Of a stretch of DNA of 64,000 bases, positions 20,501 to 30,423 are shown piece after piece. The stretch covers positions 186,001-250,000 of the forward strand of contig OZ025816.1 of NCBI GenBank assembly GCA_964019425.1, written 5' to 3'. The stretch's first letter is position 1, and the number at the start of each line of letters is the position of its first letter. This DNA comes from Flectonema sp. DT1601. Its lineage: Eukaryota; Euglenozoa; Diplonemea; Diplonemida; Diplonemidae. The position numbers and the translations under genes are program-made. The notes under the pieces were generated by a model that was not told the origin of the DNA, did no database searches, and was given only the letters and a program-made list of their open reading frames with translations.

Positions 20501-21519
20501 GGTGCTCCAGTTGGGATAGCATTAATCAATTGCATGTCTTGAACTGCAGTTCCCGTTGAATCCCATCCGATTGGATAGATGCCCCGCATGTTACCACTCA
20601 CACCAGCAGCTCTGAATCCGAGTGATCCCCAGAAAGTTCCAGTCCCAGTGTTGGCGATGGTGAAACGAATAGCATCTTGACCAGCTGATGTTCCGAATTC
20701 ATAAGAAGCAGTAAGTGCTGCATTGTTTGTGGTAATAGTAGTGACAGGTCCACAAGGAGAGAAACCAGTTGGAACCGCTGTTGGCACCGCTGTTGGCACC
20801 GCTGTTGGAACCGCTGTTGGCACCGCTGTTGGCACAGCTGTTGGAACCGCTGTTGGCACCGCTGTTGGCACCGCTGTTGGCACCGCTGTTGGCACCGCTG
20901 TTGGAACTGCCGTTGGAACTGCCGTTGGAACTGCCGTTGGAACTGCTGTAGGAACTGCAGTAGTTGGGCAAGCTACAAAAGTAATTGGAACCGTAGCCCT
21001 TCCAGTAGGTCCGTGGTTTTGCATGGTTGCAAGATTATTCGCTCCAGTCGCAGTGACAATACCGAAATTACCGGCAGCAAGGATCAAGTCATTTGCTGCA
21101 TCACCCGTGTTGAGGAGTCTCCAGAACGTCGCGCTTACAGTTCCACCCGAGCTCATAAAAGATTCAGTGGTGACATCTCTGGTGGGGTTGGCTTCAAGTG
21201 GTGGTGCTCCAGTTGGGATAGCATTAATCAATTGCATGTCTTGAACTGCAGTTCCCGTTGAATCCCATCCGATTGGATAGATGCCCCGCATGTTACCACT
21301 CACACCAGCAGCTCTGAATCCGAGTGATCCCCAGAAAGTTCCAGTCCCAGTGTTGGCGATAGTGAAACGAATAGCATCTTGACCAGCTGATGTTCCGAAT
21401 TCATAAGAAACAGTAAGTGCTGCATTGTTTGTAGTAATAGTAGTGACAGGTCCACAAGGAGAGAACTGAGTTGCAGCGCTAACTGTGAGCAACAAAAAAA
21501 GAATCAACTTCAAGATCAT
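14524..21519 (-). CDS. D1: surface protein with five DOMON-like domains and very long Pro/Thr/Val/Ala stalks
   Basis: 2331 residues from the ATG at 21519, chosen because it starts a clean signal peptide (MILKLILFLLLTVSAATQ). Five near-identical domains of about 165 residues follow, each from FSPCGP to a closing VACPTT (likely a disulfide). They carry FWGSLGF, GNM, GWDSTG, FWRLLNTGD and QNHGPTGR. These fit the DOMON beta-sandwich, and the GNM methionine and NHG histidine, 92 residues apart, fit haem-b axial ligands. Domains are separated by AVPT repeats. A very long AVPT/AIPGVPPT stalk precedes domain 5, and a GVPPTVVPTM stalk follows it. One membrane helix (WWWILIIALLVILICCGVVA), RKRK and a 47-residue acidic tail end the protein. 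Likely extracellular and O-glycosylated. Haem binding is inferred; sugar binding is an alternative DOMON role. Confidence 0.93.
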   Translation of the reverse strand: MILKLILFLLLTVSAATQFSPCGPVTTITTNNAALTVSYEFGTSAGQDAIRFTIANTGTGTFWGSLGFRAAGVSGNMRGIYPIGWDSTGTAVQDMQLINAIPTGAPPLEANPTRDVTTESFMSSGGTVSATFWRLLNTGDAANDLILAAGNFGIVTATGANNLATMQNHGPTGRATVPITFVACPTTAVPTAVPTAVPTAVPTAVPTAVPTAVPTAVPTAVPTAVPTAVPTAVPTAVPTAVPTAVPTAVPTGFSPCGPVTTITTNNAALTASYEFGTSAGQDAIRFTIANTGTGTFWGSLGFRAAGVSGNMRGIYPIGWDSTGTAVQDMQLINAIPTGAPPLEANPTRDVTTESFMSSGGTVSATFWRLLNTGDAANDLILAAGNFGIVTATGANNLATMQNHGPTGRATVPITFVACPTTAVPTAVPTAVPTAVPTAVPTAVPTAVPTAVPTAVPTAVPTAVPTAVPTGFSPCGPVTTITTNNAALTVSYEFGTSAGQDAIRFTIANTGTGTFWGSLGFRAAGVSGNMRGIYPIGWDSTGTAVQDMQLINAIPTGAPPLEANPTRDVTTESFMSSGGTVSATFWRLLNTGDAANDLILAAGNFGIVTATGANNLATMQNHGPTGRATVPITFVACPTTAVPTAVPTAVPTAVPTAVPTAVPTAVPTAVPTAVPTAVPTAVPTAVPTAVPTAVPTAVPTAVPTAVPTGFSPCGPVTTITTNNAALTVSYEFGTSAGQDAIRFTIANTGTGTFWGSLGFRAAGVSGNMRGIYPIGWDSTGTAVQDMQLINAIPTGAPPLEANPTRDVTTESFMSSGGTVSATFWRLLNTGDAANDLILAAGNFGIVTATGANNLATMQNHGPTGRATVPITFVACPTTAVPTAVPTAVPTAVPTAVPTAVPTAVPTAVPTAVPTAVPTAVPTAVPTAVPTAVPTAVPTAVPTAVPTAVPTAVPTAVPTAVPTAVPTAVPTAVPTAVPTAVPTAVPTAVPTAVPTAVPTAIPGVPPTAVPTAVPTAVPTAVPTAVPTAVPTAVPTAVPTAVPTAVPTAVPTAIPGVPPTAVPTAVPTAVPTAVPTAVPTAVPTAVPTAVPTAVPTAVPTAIPGVPPTAVPTAVPTAVPTAVPTAVPTAVPTAVPTAVPTAVPTAIPGVPPTAVPTAVPTAVPTAVPTAIPGVPPTAVPTAVPTAVPTAVPTAVPTAVPTAIPGVPPTAVPTAVPTAVPTAVPTAVPTAIPGVPPTAVPTAVPTAVPTAVPTAIPGVPPTAVPTAVPTAVPTAVPTAVPTAVPTAIPSVPPTAVPTAVPTAVPTAVPTAIPGVPPTAVPTAVPTAVPTAVPTAVPTAVPTAIPSVPPTAVPTAVPTAVPTAVPTAIPGVPPTAVPTAVPTAVPTAVPTAVPTAVPTAIPGVPPTAVPTAVPTAVPTAVPTAVPTAVPTAIPGVPPTAVPTAVPTAVPTAVPTAVPTAVPTAIPGVPPTAVPTAVPTAVPTAVPTAVPTAVPTAIPGVPPTAVPTAVPTAVPTAVPTAVPTAVPTAIPGVPPTVVPTAVPTAIPTSVPTLVPTAVPTASPSSFSPCGPVTTITTNNAALTASYEFGTSAGQDAIRFTIANTGTGTFWGSLGFRAAGVSGNMLGIYPIGWDSTGTAVQDMQVINSFPTGAPPLEANPTRDVTTESFMSSGGTVSATFWRLLNTGDAANDLILAAGNFGIVTATGANNLATMQNHGPTGRARVPITFVACPTTGVPTAVPTAVPTAVPTMAPGVPPTNVPTLVPTMVPGVPPTNVPTLVPTAVPGVPPTNVPTLVPTMVPGVPPTVVPTMAPGVPPTTVPTMAPGVPPTVVPTMTPGVPPTVVPTMAPGVPPTVVPTMTPGVPPTTVPTMAPGVPPTVVPTMVPGVPPTTVPTMAPGVPPTVVPTMAPGVPPTVVPTMVPGVPLTVVPTMVPGVPPTTVPTMAPGVPPTVVPTMAPGVPPTVVPTMTPGVPPTVVPTMTPGVPPTVVPTMAPGVSPTVVPTMTPGVPPTVVPTMTPGVPPTVVPTMAPGVPPTVVPTMAPGVPPTVVPTMTPGVPPTVVPTMTPGVPPTVVPTMAPGVPPTVVPTMTPGVPPTVVPTMTPGVPPTVVPTMTPGVPPTVVPTMTPGVPPTVVPTMAPGVPPTVVPTMTPGVPPTVVPTMTPGVPPTVVPTMTPGVPPTVVPTMTPGVIPTAQPGMPGVPPTAVPTAQPTMRPGVPPTVAPTAQPTMRPGVPPTVAPPTTAPGGGGLTPNPANANGAGTGDDSSGGFDWWWILIIALLVILICCGVVAVFLMRKRKQEEMPLDDFMEIVDQAEELGLKDEEMSPSLSQYNSENTTNVKV
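14980..16150 (-). repeat. 36-base coding repeat array in D1
   Basis: About 32 units encode GVPPTVVPTMTP with the eleventh residue Thr, Ala or Val. Unit length is a multiple of three, so copy-number changes keep the frame. It forms the membrane-proximal stalk of D1. Confidence 0.85.
16860..18890 (-). repeat. 12-base coding repeat array (AVPT) in D1 with higher-order units
   Basis: Tandem 12-base units encode AVPT, punctuated about a dozen times by AIPGVPPT, giving higher-order units of roughly 72-132 bases. It forms the stalk between domains 4 and 5. Smaller AVPT arrays lie between the other domains near 19405-19600, 20113-20255 and 20768-20962. Confidence 0.88.
18545..18856. repeat. Perfect minisatellite, 26 copies of 12 bases
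   Basis: Twenty-six uninterrupted identical copies of GGCACCGCTGTT. The complete lack of variation contrasts with the surrounding AVPT units, which use mixed codons. This implies very recent expansion or an assembly collapse or expansion. Confidence 0.9.
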
Positions 21520-22148
21520 TATTGTGATATTCTTATTTTGTATGACCTGATAAATAAATAAGTTCACCCTTAACCTCATGTAAACAACAGGCATTGCTTA
21601 CGGAAACGCAAGTGCGTGATTATTAACTACAGAGGAACTGTCAAAAAAAAAGCAGCCTTTGTAAAAAAAAAAAAAAAAAGAACGTCGGTGATTCCTAAGT
21701 AAATCATCGATCACAGAAAAAAAAAAAAAAAAAAGAGGGAGGAAAAGCAGATTTGAAGAATACTTATCAAGAAAGCGTGTCCTTAATTATTATTTTTTTT
21801 GTGACGTAATGAAGCTGTTCAGATTATAAGCCGTTATTTCTTCCGGTCTCATGAATTACATCCCCCCCCTTCCCCATTTCAAGTTGCTTTATTTTTAATT
21901 ATAGTATCAAGTTCCCCCCCCGTGCAACAGCATTCTGTCTGCATTCGACGAAATAAAAGGCTAATCTGAATATGCTTTTTTTTTTTTTTTTTTTTTTTTT
22001 TTTGTAAGTGAATAAAATGTTGTTTTACAATATTGAAGACCAGGCAGGAAAAACGCTCCCAATTTCTTGTCTTGGCTATCCTGTGGGCACCCCACCTGCG
22101 AAAATACTTTCAGAGAAAATTCCAATTCCGGCTACTATTTTTTTTTTT
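21520..22148. other. Spacer between D1 and D2
   Basis: AT-rich with A, T and C runs; a long T-run lies near 21977-22003. No gene seen apart from the D2 last exon, which begins at 22149. Confidence 0.5.
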
Positions 22149-25100
22149 CTAACTCCAACTGTCACCTTTGCCTCCATCAGAAGGTAATTCTGGGTCACTC
22201 TTGCTTGCGGCAATAGATCGTTTATTACTCATAACTATCATACCTGCTGGATTATATTGGAATTTTTCTGATGATATTTTCGTGGGTGGTGGGCTCGGAT
22301 TGCGCGTTTGGTGTCCACAAGATAGCTTTAGCTGAAATTAGGATAATTTTTAATAAAACTCCAACTTCTGGAAAGAGGTGGAGAAACACAAAAGTGTACT
22401 TAACAATATAAAATCAGAAGAAGTAGATAATAGTTTCCCTCATCAACACGATAGTTGACTGTAATCGCATTACGTTAATACCGTTCGCACGTCAGTATTT
22501 GATGTAGGGGATCGACCACCTCGACCTCTAAAAGGATAATAATGATGATTTAGTGAACTTCTAGCAGAACGTGAAGTTGGTGATAATTTATTAGGAGTGA
22601 TAGCAGATCTGGTTTTCGGTAGAACTGGTGATCTCCTTCCTATGCAGATTGGTGATAATCTAGCTGTTGGAGAGACTCTGGGTGATACTCTGGGTGATAC
22701 TCCGGGCGATACTCTGGGTGATGGCACGAACTCTGATTGTCCGCTTCTACGCCTCCTGCATGAGTATGGACTGGACAAGTTAACAAGTCGAATATTGCTG
22801 TATGTATTGCTACATTCAGTATCACTGACATCTTCAACGCGAGCTGTATCTTCAGACATGAAAACTTTAAATCTCAATTCCTCCGGAGAGCTGACTAACG
22901 GCTCTTCACTAAAACTTGCTTTCGATGTAATTTCCTGAAGCTCTGCAGCACTATCAATCAGCAATTGAACTTCTTTATTGCAGCTGCTTCTGCGAGAATG
23001 ATCACACAATCGATATCCGTTATACATATCCATGCAAAACGTTATCACATCATAAATAGCTCTGATGATTGACCCAGCCATTGCAGCAATAAAAAAATAC
23101 AATCCAATTTCAATACTGTAGTGTTGCATGCTTTCGTTTACAAAGGCGATAACGTGGCAGCCAAGACCTAAGATCATGGCAGTGTAAATGAACGCCATCA
23201 AATGTTTTAAAAACGGAGCAATAAAAACATTACAAACAATAGTAATATACAACAGCATCGCAATCAAGATAGCTAATGACAATGCCTTGATGCTACAGGC
23301 AACCCACAAACCAGAGCGAGCACTAGCAATTATCGCTATCGGAAACACAGTAGCGGTTTCAATAGCGAAATATTTCCCTCTGACCCAAGGCAGTTTGTTG
23401 TAAATATCAAATGTGACGCCATGACGTTCGACAAATAAATATCCGGTTGACTCCCAGCTCTTACAACCAATGAAGTAACCATGCCAACGTGATGTTGGGT
23501 GAAATGTTTCCAATGTAGCCTTGTCAGTGCTGCTTGTCTTCCATAATATTGCGAAAATTATAACAGAGTTCAGCAACCCTAAGCAGGCGATACCAATAAC
23601 AACAGGACCACCACGAGGGCAGAACAGGATATCAAGGGAAGCTTCTAGTGTACCAGGTAACAGAAATAGTGGTGGTGGGACAGTTACTGATGGGTATCTC
23701 ACAATCGCACATGCTCGTTCCCAGGGAGACACAGAAGGATCACTTGTTCTTGTACCGTACCCAAGGTAGGTAAGTAATTGTACGACTGCGTAAAAGAAAA
23801 GAAAATATCCGACAGAGAGTAAAGTATTTCCAACAACACACCCAGCCTGTGTGTATCCATTAATCCTAAAAACCAGCGGATGGACAATCAACGGCAAGTT
23901 CTCAGCATCGTCGTGATCTCCAGAGCAGTTCAAAGATTCAACAATCAAAGTCTGTCCAGGTATACTACTGCTACCTCCAGCACCAAGAAGTGATGAGACT
24001 GCAACTACTGCACCACCTCCTGCAGCTACTTTCTCAGAACCTTTCTTTACTTTTACTGCAGATTCAGTCATTCGTGAGGTATCAGGAGAATCTGATGGAG
24101 CAAACGTTGGCAGGTAGATTGTTTCCGAAGTAGGGATAACTGTAAGTGATGTAGTCGGAGGAGTAGTAGTTGGTAATCTAACTGGAATCATTGTCGGTAT
24201 AATAAGTGGTGTTGATGTAACGGCTGCATAAGTTGGAATACTTGTCGGTACATCAGTTGAAGGGAGAGCTGTTGACCCAGATGATGGAGTGGCTGTACGG
24301 ATCGGTGCCACTGTAGGAATAGCGGTCGAAGGTACTGGGGTTGGTTTAGGAGGGGCTGCGGTATCCATCACAACAGTGGTTGGGATAGCGGTAGGCTCAG
24401 TTGTTGGAACCGCAGTTGGAGGTACTGTTGGCTTAGGAGGGGATGCGGTGTCCATCACAACGATGGTTGGGATCGCGGTGGGTGCATTTGTTGGAACTGC
24501 AGTTGGGGATGTCGTTGGGAAAGCTTTCGTCTGAATTGCAGTCGGGACAGCTGTTACGAAAGTAGGAACTGTCGTTGGAATCGCAGAGGACACAACTGTC
24601 GGAACCGTCGTGGGGGCTGTCGTTGAGGCTGCAGATGCCGTCGGGATAGTAGTCGGCAAAGCTGTGGGAACTGCAGTTGGTAAAGCTGTCGGAATAACTG
24701 TGGGCACAGTCGTCGGGATTGAAGTCGGTACAGCTATTGATAAAGCCGTCGGAAGTGCTGTCGTTGGAAATGCAGTGGGAATAGCTGTTGGAACTGTTGT
24801 TGGCAAAGCTGTCGGAATCACAGTCACGGCTGTGGGAATTGATGTTGGTAAAGATTTTGGAACTGTCGTTGGAATAGCTGTCGGGATTGCAGTGGGTTCA
24901 GCTGTTGGAACTACTGTCGACAAAGGAGTCGGAATTGATGTTGGTAAAGCTGTTGGAACTGTCGTTGGGATGGTTGTCGGGATTGCAGTGGGTTCAGCTG
25001 TTGGTAAAGCTGTTGGAACCGCCGTTGGAATAGCTGTCGGGATTGCGGTGGGTTCAGCTGTTGGAACTACTGTCGACAAAGGAGTCGGAATTGATGTTGG

Positions 25101-26456
25101 TAAAGCTGTTGGAACTGTCCATGGGATGGTTGTCGGCATTGCAGTGGGTTCAGCTGTAGGAACTACTGTCGGCATTGCAGTGGGTTCAGCTGTAGGAACT
25201 ACTGTCGGCATTGCAGTGGGTTCAACTGTTGGTAAAGCTGTTGGAACCGCCGTTGGAATAGTTGTCGGGATTGCAGTGGGTTCAGCCGTTGGTAAGGCGG
25301 TGGGAACATGTGTCGCTGGAATCGAAGTAGGTGCATCTGTTGGAGAAGGTGAACAAGTATCAAGGGTAATTAATGCTTTCACTCTTCCAGTCAGACCATG
25401 GTAACTCATATTATGAACGACTCCACTTCCTGTAGCGAATACAACTTCGACATCACCAGAGCCGAGGATCAAGTCATTCGCTGGATCACCCGTGTTAAGG
25501 TGTCTCCAGAATGTTGCGAACACTGTGCCACCTGAATACGTAAAGGACTCAGTAGTGACATCTTTAGTTGGATGGAACTCGAGAGGCGGTGAGCCAACTG
25601 GGAAACCATTAATCAATTGCATGTCTTGAACTGCAGTTCCTGTTGAATCCCATCCGATTGGATAGATGTTTGACATGTTTGTGTTGCCGGGAACTCTGAA
25701 TCCGAGTGCTCCCCAGAAAGTTCCCGTCCCGGTGTTGGAGATGGTGAAACGAATAGCATCTTGACCAGCTGATGAACTACCAAACTCATAATTCAACGAC
25801 ATTTCAGAATTATTAAACACCCCACTAACAGATGCACTGCAGGGAATAAAATCAGGCTGAGTAGCGGGACCCAGAGTAGCGGGAGTGCTTGTTGCATCAC
25901 AAGGAACCAACGTCGCTATTACCTTGGCCCTACCAGTAGCACCATGACCAGACATAGTCATGATACTACCCCTACCAGTTGCAGTGATGATAACAAAGTT
26001 GGAAGCAGAAAGAATAATATCATTTACTGTATCACTTGTGTCCAACAGCCTCCAGAATGTTGTGGTGACAACACCACTGCCACTAGAGAATGATTCTGTT
26101 TTGACATCACGTGCTGGGAAGGGCTCTAGAAGAGGGGTAAAGGCTGGAATACCATTGATCACTTTCAAATCCCAAACAGAACTTCCTACAGAATCCCATG
26201 CCACTGCGTAGATACCATTCATGTTTCCATCAACACCTACGTATCTAAATCCTAAAGCACCCCAATAATCTCCAACTCCAGTATTGATAACAGTGAATCG
26301 AATAGCATCTTGACTAGTGGCTGTTCCAAATTCATAAGAAACGGAAACCCCACCGTTGTCCGTCGTTATATCAATTTTGCTTCCACATGGAATGAAAGGA
26401 TCCTGAGCTGTACAACCAACCACTACCAACAACAGAACAATTAACTTCAAGACCAT
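22149..26456 (-). CDS. D2: two DOMON-like domains, P/T stalk and polytopic membrane domain, two exons
   Basis: Start at 26456 (MVLKLIVLLLVVVGCTAQ signal). Two DOMON-like domains (about 20-185 and 200-370) keep GNM/TNM and GHG/YHG, then an AVPT/AIPT stalk to about 790. Unlike its paralogs, D2 continues into a Gly/Ala/Ser segment, a Cys-containing loop and about six hydrophobic helices (e.g. GNTLLSVGYFLFFYAVVQLL, VVIGIACLGLLNSVIIFAIL). A cytosolic tail with SPRVSP repeats follows. The open frame stops at 22470, but a GTATTA donor at 22481 and TTTCAG acceptor at 22332 join exon 26456-22482 in phase to 22331-22149. This adds 60 residues (LKLSCGHQTRNPSPPPTKIS...) and gives 1385 in total. The membrane part is not recognised; a receptor, channel or transmembrane electron carrier are all possible. 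Confidence 0.85.
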
Positions 26457-27585
26457 TGTTTGGCCTGTGAACAATAAAAAACGGTAATTTTTTCTTCCAC
26501 TAACCAGAAAAAAGCAAATACTTCGCAAACATAAATTAGTTTATTTTTTTGAGTTTTGTTGTAGCTAGTAGTAATTGGATACACATATCTGTGACACCTA
26601 GAATCAATAAATAAAGTTAATATTTGAATTTCAAAATTATTTTTTTTTCTGATTTAATTTGGTTCGCACTGGTGTTGATTCTCTTTGTGAAAATGAACTT
26701 CACACAGAAACCACAGCGAAGCAGACTAACAGCAGTCTGCTAAAAGGGTGTGGCTGCGAAAAATATCCAAGATTCCTTTCTTTAAAAACAGTAAACTGAC
26801 GCATCCAAGTAACCAACTAACGTACTGTAACAGTATCGACTGCTAAGTTAAGGATCTTTTTGGGAAAGAGTTCCAACAGGGTGGTGGGGGAGAAAACAAA
26901 GAAAACAGACCGGCCGTTCGGAGTTTTTCGGAGGCATGTCTGCGGCTAATGAAAAAAAACCCCAAAGACTTACCTTCCGAATCGCAATTCAATTATTGTT
27001 TCTATTTTAGTGTTTCGTGTGTGCAACATCAACTGCTTCGGGGATTCCAACCCCGGGGCAGTTTCAGTTTGTTCGTATACGCAGGCAAGTTGTGATGATC
27101 TGCTGCAAGAAGATTAAGGACATGAGCTACTGTGGGAAAGTTAGTTAGTTAGCAAAATACAAACTGATGACTACGAGGGGTCTGGAAAAATAGCCAACAA
27201 ATACCAAAAGCACAAAAAAAAAAAAACTAAATAATGAAAAAAGATAAATTCGCGTGACTACTTATATAATATAAATATCAGACATTCGTGTGCAACGCCC
27301 ACACAACGAAGGTCGGGGGTTTATTAATTTTATATTAGACGTGGTCAAAGAAACACCAGCTATAAGAGTTAGGTGATAATTTTTTTTTTTTTTTTTTTTT
27401 TCCAGCTATAAAATAGCATTAATTATCTAAAAGAGGATTAAACTAACCCCTTTAAAAAAAAAAAAGGGGTAAGGAGGTTAACAAATTATTATCATAAAAT
27501 TGGCAACCTAATTGTGACGAATAACATAAGTAAAAACTAAGAGGAGAGATGGTCAAGATCGCATCTGCACTGTCTACGATACAAA

Positions 27586-27620
<35 letters not shown>

Positions 27621-28027
27621 AATACTAGAAACCCTGAAGGCGAAAAACCACTTTCGTGGCTTTTCAAATTTATTTTTTTGACAAGGGGGAAAATGTTCCA
27701 TGTGACACACCACTTTTTTTTCTCCCTGCTTCTTTTTCTAGGGTTTCAGCAAAAGAAACAAACAAAAATTCAAAAATGCAAACAACATTAAGTTAGTGGG
27801 TAATAATGGTAATTCTTGGACTGAAATCAAGGGGAAAAAATAATAAATAGATAAATAAATAAACATTTCAACCTTCAACACTCCGCTACTTGATTAGGCT
27901 AATGAGTTCCCCTCCCTCCCTCATTTTAACCATGGTATCGAGTTAGCTCCCAGATGTGAGCATCAAATACGTGTTACTTTATTTATTAAAATATTAACAA
28001 AAGTAATTTTTAACCTAAAAACTTTTT

Positions 28028-28063
<36 letters not shown>

Positions 28064-29032
28064 ATTACTTTTTCTTAGTGAAGTTGAAAAAAAAAATGAA
28101 TGAAAAAGGGAGGAAAATGGTGAAAAAAATAAAAATAAAAAAATAAAACACGGGAAAAAACCAAAATGAAAATAACTTAAAAGTAAAGCCAAGTAGAAAT
28201 GACTTGATACTTATTGTTAACTACTTTCTCTGAAATCTAAGGCTATTCTGAAGCAGGAATGTTCCCACCTACATATGAGAGTTGAAAACAACAGAGTTAA
28301 ATATGTCGAAAGGGACTTGTGAGAGGAAGACTGAAAAACAAAAAAAAAAAAAAGCAGCCGAACGGTGGTATATATGTTCTGAACACCAAACCGCTAAAAG
28401 CAATTTCCCAATTTTAAAAAAACAAAAAAAATACGAATTCAAAAAAAAGAAAAAACTAAGACGAAACTAACTTCTATCCGAGCCACATTTTGTTAATATA
28501 TTTCCCTATAGTTCTGTGTATCAGTGATGCAAAACTGATAATTTTTTTCATTGGTTTTAACACAAACACATGTTGTGTTGGTTGGCTTTTTGCAAACAAT
28601 TAAGTAGCCAATGTTTTCAATGAGGACTACTGACTGGCGCCAATTGCCCTGACCATTATTTCGGAGAGGGGGTGGGAGAAAAGTTCCAGTTCAGTTGTAG
28701 ACAAGGTTCCTTTTTGTTTTTATTGTATATCCATTTATGTTTTTTTTTTTAAAAAAAAACGGAATTCCCCCCCCCCCCCCCCCCCCAAACCATGAGGAAC
28801 AGGACCGCAATGAACTGCTCCTATCGACGGTTAGAATAACCGTTAAAAAAAATAAAATATTTTCACCCAACCAAAAAAAGAGTGAACTGAAAAACACATG
28901 AAAAAATCACGTCTAAATCGAAAAGAAGAAAAAAAAAAAAACAGTAACTACTACATTAATTCAACACAGTTTTTTCATAAGTGTAGGCACCACTTAACAA
29001 TAATTCAATATATGTATATTTCGGTCGTGGCA

Positions 29033-29050
29033 GGGGAGGGGAGGGGAGGG
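29033..29050 (+). other. G-quadruplex motif
   Basis: GGGGAGGGGAGGGGAGGG: four G-runs with one-base loops, the strongest such motif in the window, in an AT-rich spacer. Function unknown. Confidence 0.7.
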
Positions 29051-29480
29051 ATTGGAATTTCCCAAATACCGCACGTTGTTAGACCAAAAGGCAGATAGAG
29101 AACGGGGATGACTGTTTGAGCATACCTATAAAATAAATATATGTATCTTATGAACGTTAACTATAAAAAGTTATGATTTATGAGACAATCATGCGGAATC
29201 GCGAATACTCCATTTTGTTGTAAAAGATTTCTACATCATAATCATCTGTATTTCATTCAGATGTCATTCAGTGTAGTTATCATTAGTAATCGTGAGCCCC
29301 ATGAAAAATTAAATCCAGGGCACGATGTTCTATGAGAGAGCAGCTTTCACATTCAATAACCATGTCAGAAACATAAATGAAGTTTTTTATTTAAAAAAAA
29401 AAAAAAAAAAATGTGAATACAAATTCAGAAGGGCAAACAAAAGATACACCAGGCCTAACTAATTAGTAAGCAAGTCCAGA

Positions 29481-29580
29481 ACTGCGGGTCTGGGTAAGCC
29501 GCAACAGTAGAGAACCCAATTAGACAGCTGCGGCGAAAGCATCAATTTCAGCTGTCCACTTGCCCGGGTTGAAAACAAAA
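29481..29580 (+). ncRNA. Candidate structured RNA, H/ACA snoRNA-like
   Basis: Two hairpins are visible on the plus strand: GCGG/CCGC with outer ACT/AGT (29481-29508), and a longer one whose upper stem is the perfect pair GACAGCTG/CAGCTGTC (29523-29556) with outer AACCC/GGGTT pairing. Between them lies AGAGAA, matching the H box ANANNA, and after the second lies ACA (29575-29577). This order matches box H/ACA snoRNAs, but the first hairpin is short. The minus strand also reads as a short open frame (FNPGKWTAEIDAFAAAV then stop), so a coding explanation is not excluded. Confidence 0.25.
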
Positions 29581-29591
29581 ATAAGGGAATA

Positions 29592-29720
29592 GGGGGGTTG
29601 TATGTTCGATTTTGTAAAAATTACAACTGTGTTGTATCATAAAAACATAAAGATAATTTAACATTAGTTTTAAATACAGTGACTAAGGGTGATGCGCAAC
29701 TTAGCATAATAAAGTAACTA
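29592..29720 (+). repeat. Dispersed repeat, copy 2
   Basis: About 129 bases. It opens with TTGTATGTTCGATTTT and ends with the AATAAAGTAACTA block, shared with copy 3. A hairpin (CATTCCAGT/ACTGGAATG) and an inverted AAAGTAACTA/TAGTTACTTT pair lie just beyond it at 29710-29850. Confidence 0.65.
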
Positions 29721-30423
29721 TTTAGGTTTCGAGAGTAATCCCATATACCTCTTACCTCTATTCTCTCTCATCAGTATGGTGTAGAAGTAAGTCAGTCAAA
29801 TGTTGAGACTGAGTCATTCCAGTTTGCAGGACTGGAATGTAGTTACTTTAAGTTTCATAGGCGGGGGGGTGTTATAATAAAGCTTATCTTTTTTTTCTAT
29901 TTTCCAATGTATATATAAAATGAAATAAAAAACATTTCTTCATGAAATAGTGAAAAACTGTGGCAAACACGAAAAAAAAAAACTATCCTAATCTGAATAG
30001 AATCACAAGGAACCTCAAAAATGAGACAGACAGTCAGTTTTAGGTTTCCAATGCCGAACTAAGAAAAATGCATATTCATTAATTACAATTTCTGAACACA
30101 ATAAAGTGACCATTCCAAGGGAGGGAGATGACACGGACATAAATTTAAAAATTTAAACAGGCAAATTACTTATTAACAAGCATCGGATACAAGAACAAGC
30201 ACTCTCGGACAATAAATTAGATTCCCTTGCGACTGAAGTAACCAATACGTGCGTTTTTATTTTATTTCTTTTCCTCTTCTTCCTTCTTTACAAACTGCAT
30301 GCGTGATTATATCAGACTTACGCAAGTCAAAAAGGTCCAATAAGTCTTATCAAATCATAAGAGCTACAAAGGACAAGTATACTACAGTTCCCTATGATTG
30401 TTCAGAATGTGAATTTAAATTCC

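Larger units (their letters stand above)
26457..30423. other. 4-kb spacer
   Basis: AT-rich with long homopolymers (near 27584-27617 and 28029-28062) and a 20-base C-run at 28767-28786. It contains a G-quadruplex motif, a structured candidate at 29481-29580 and dispersed repeat copy 2, listed separately. No protein gene supported. Confidence 0.45.

Noticed and set aside
14524-21519. CRISPR-like array in the regular repeats
   Set aside because: The repeats are coding, directly abutting and without unique spacers, in a eukaryotic surface gene.
27091-27170. GTGATGA and CTGA about 70 bases apart, C/D snoRNA-like
   Set aside because: Terminal stem very weak and no clear internal boxes; likely chance.
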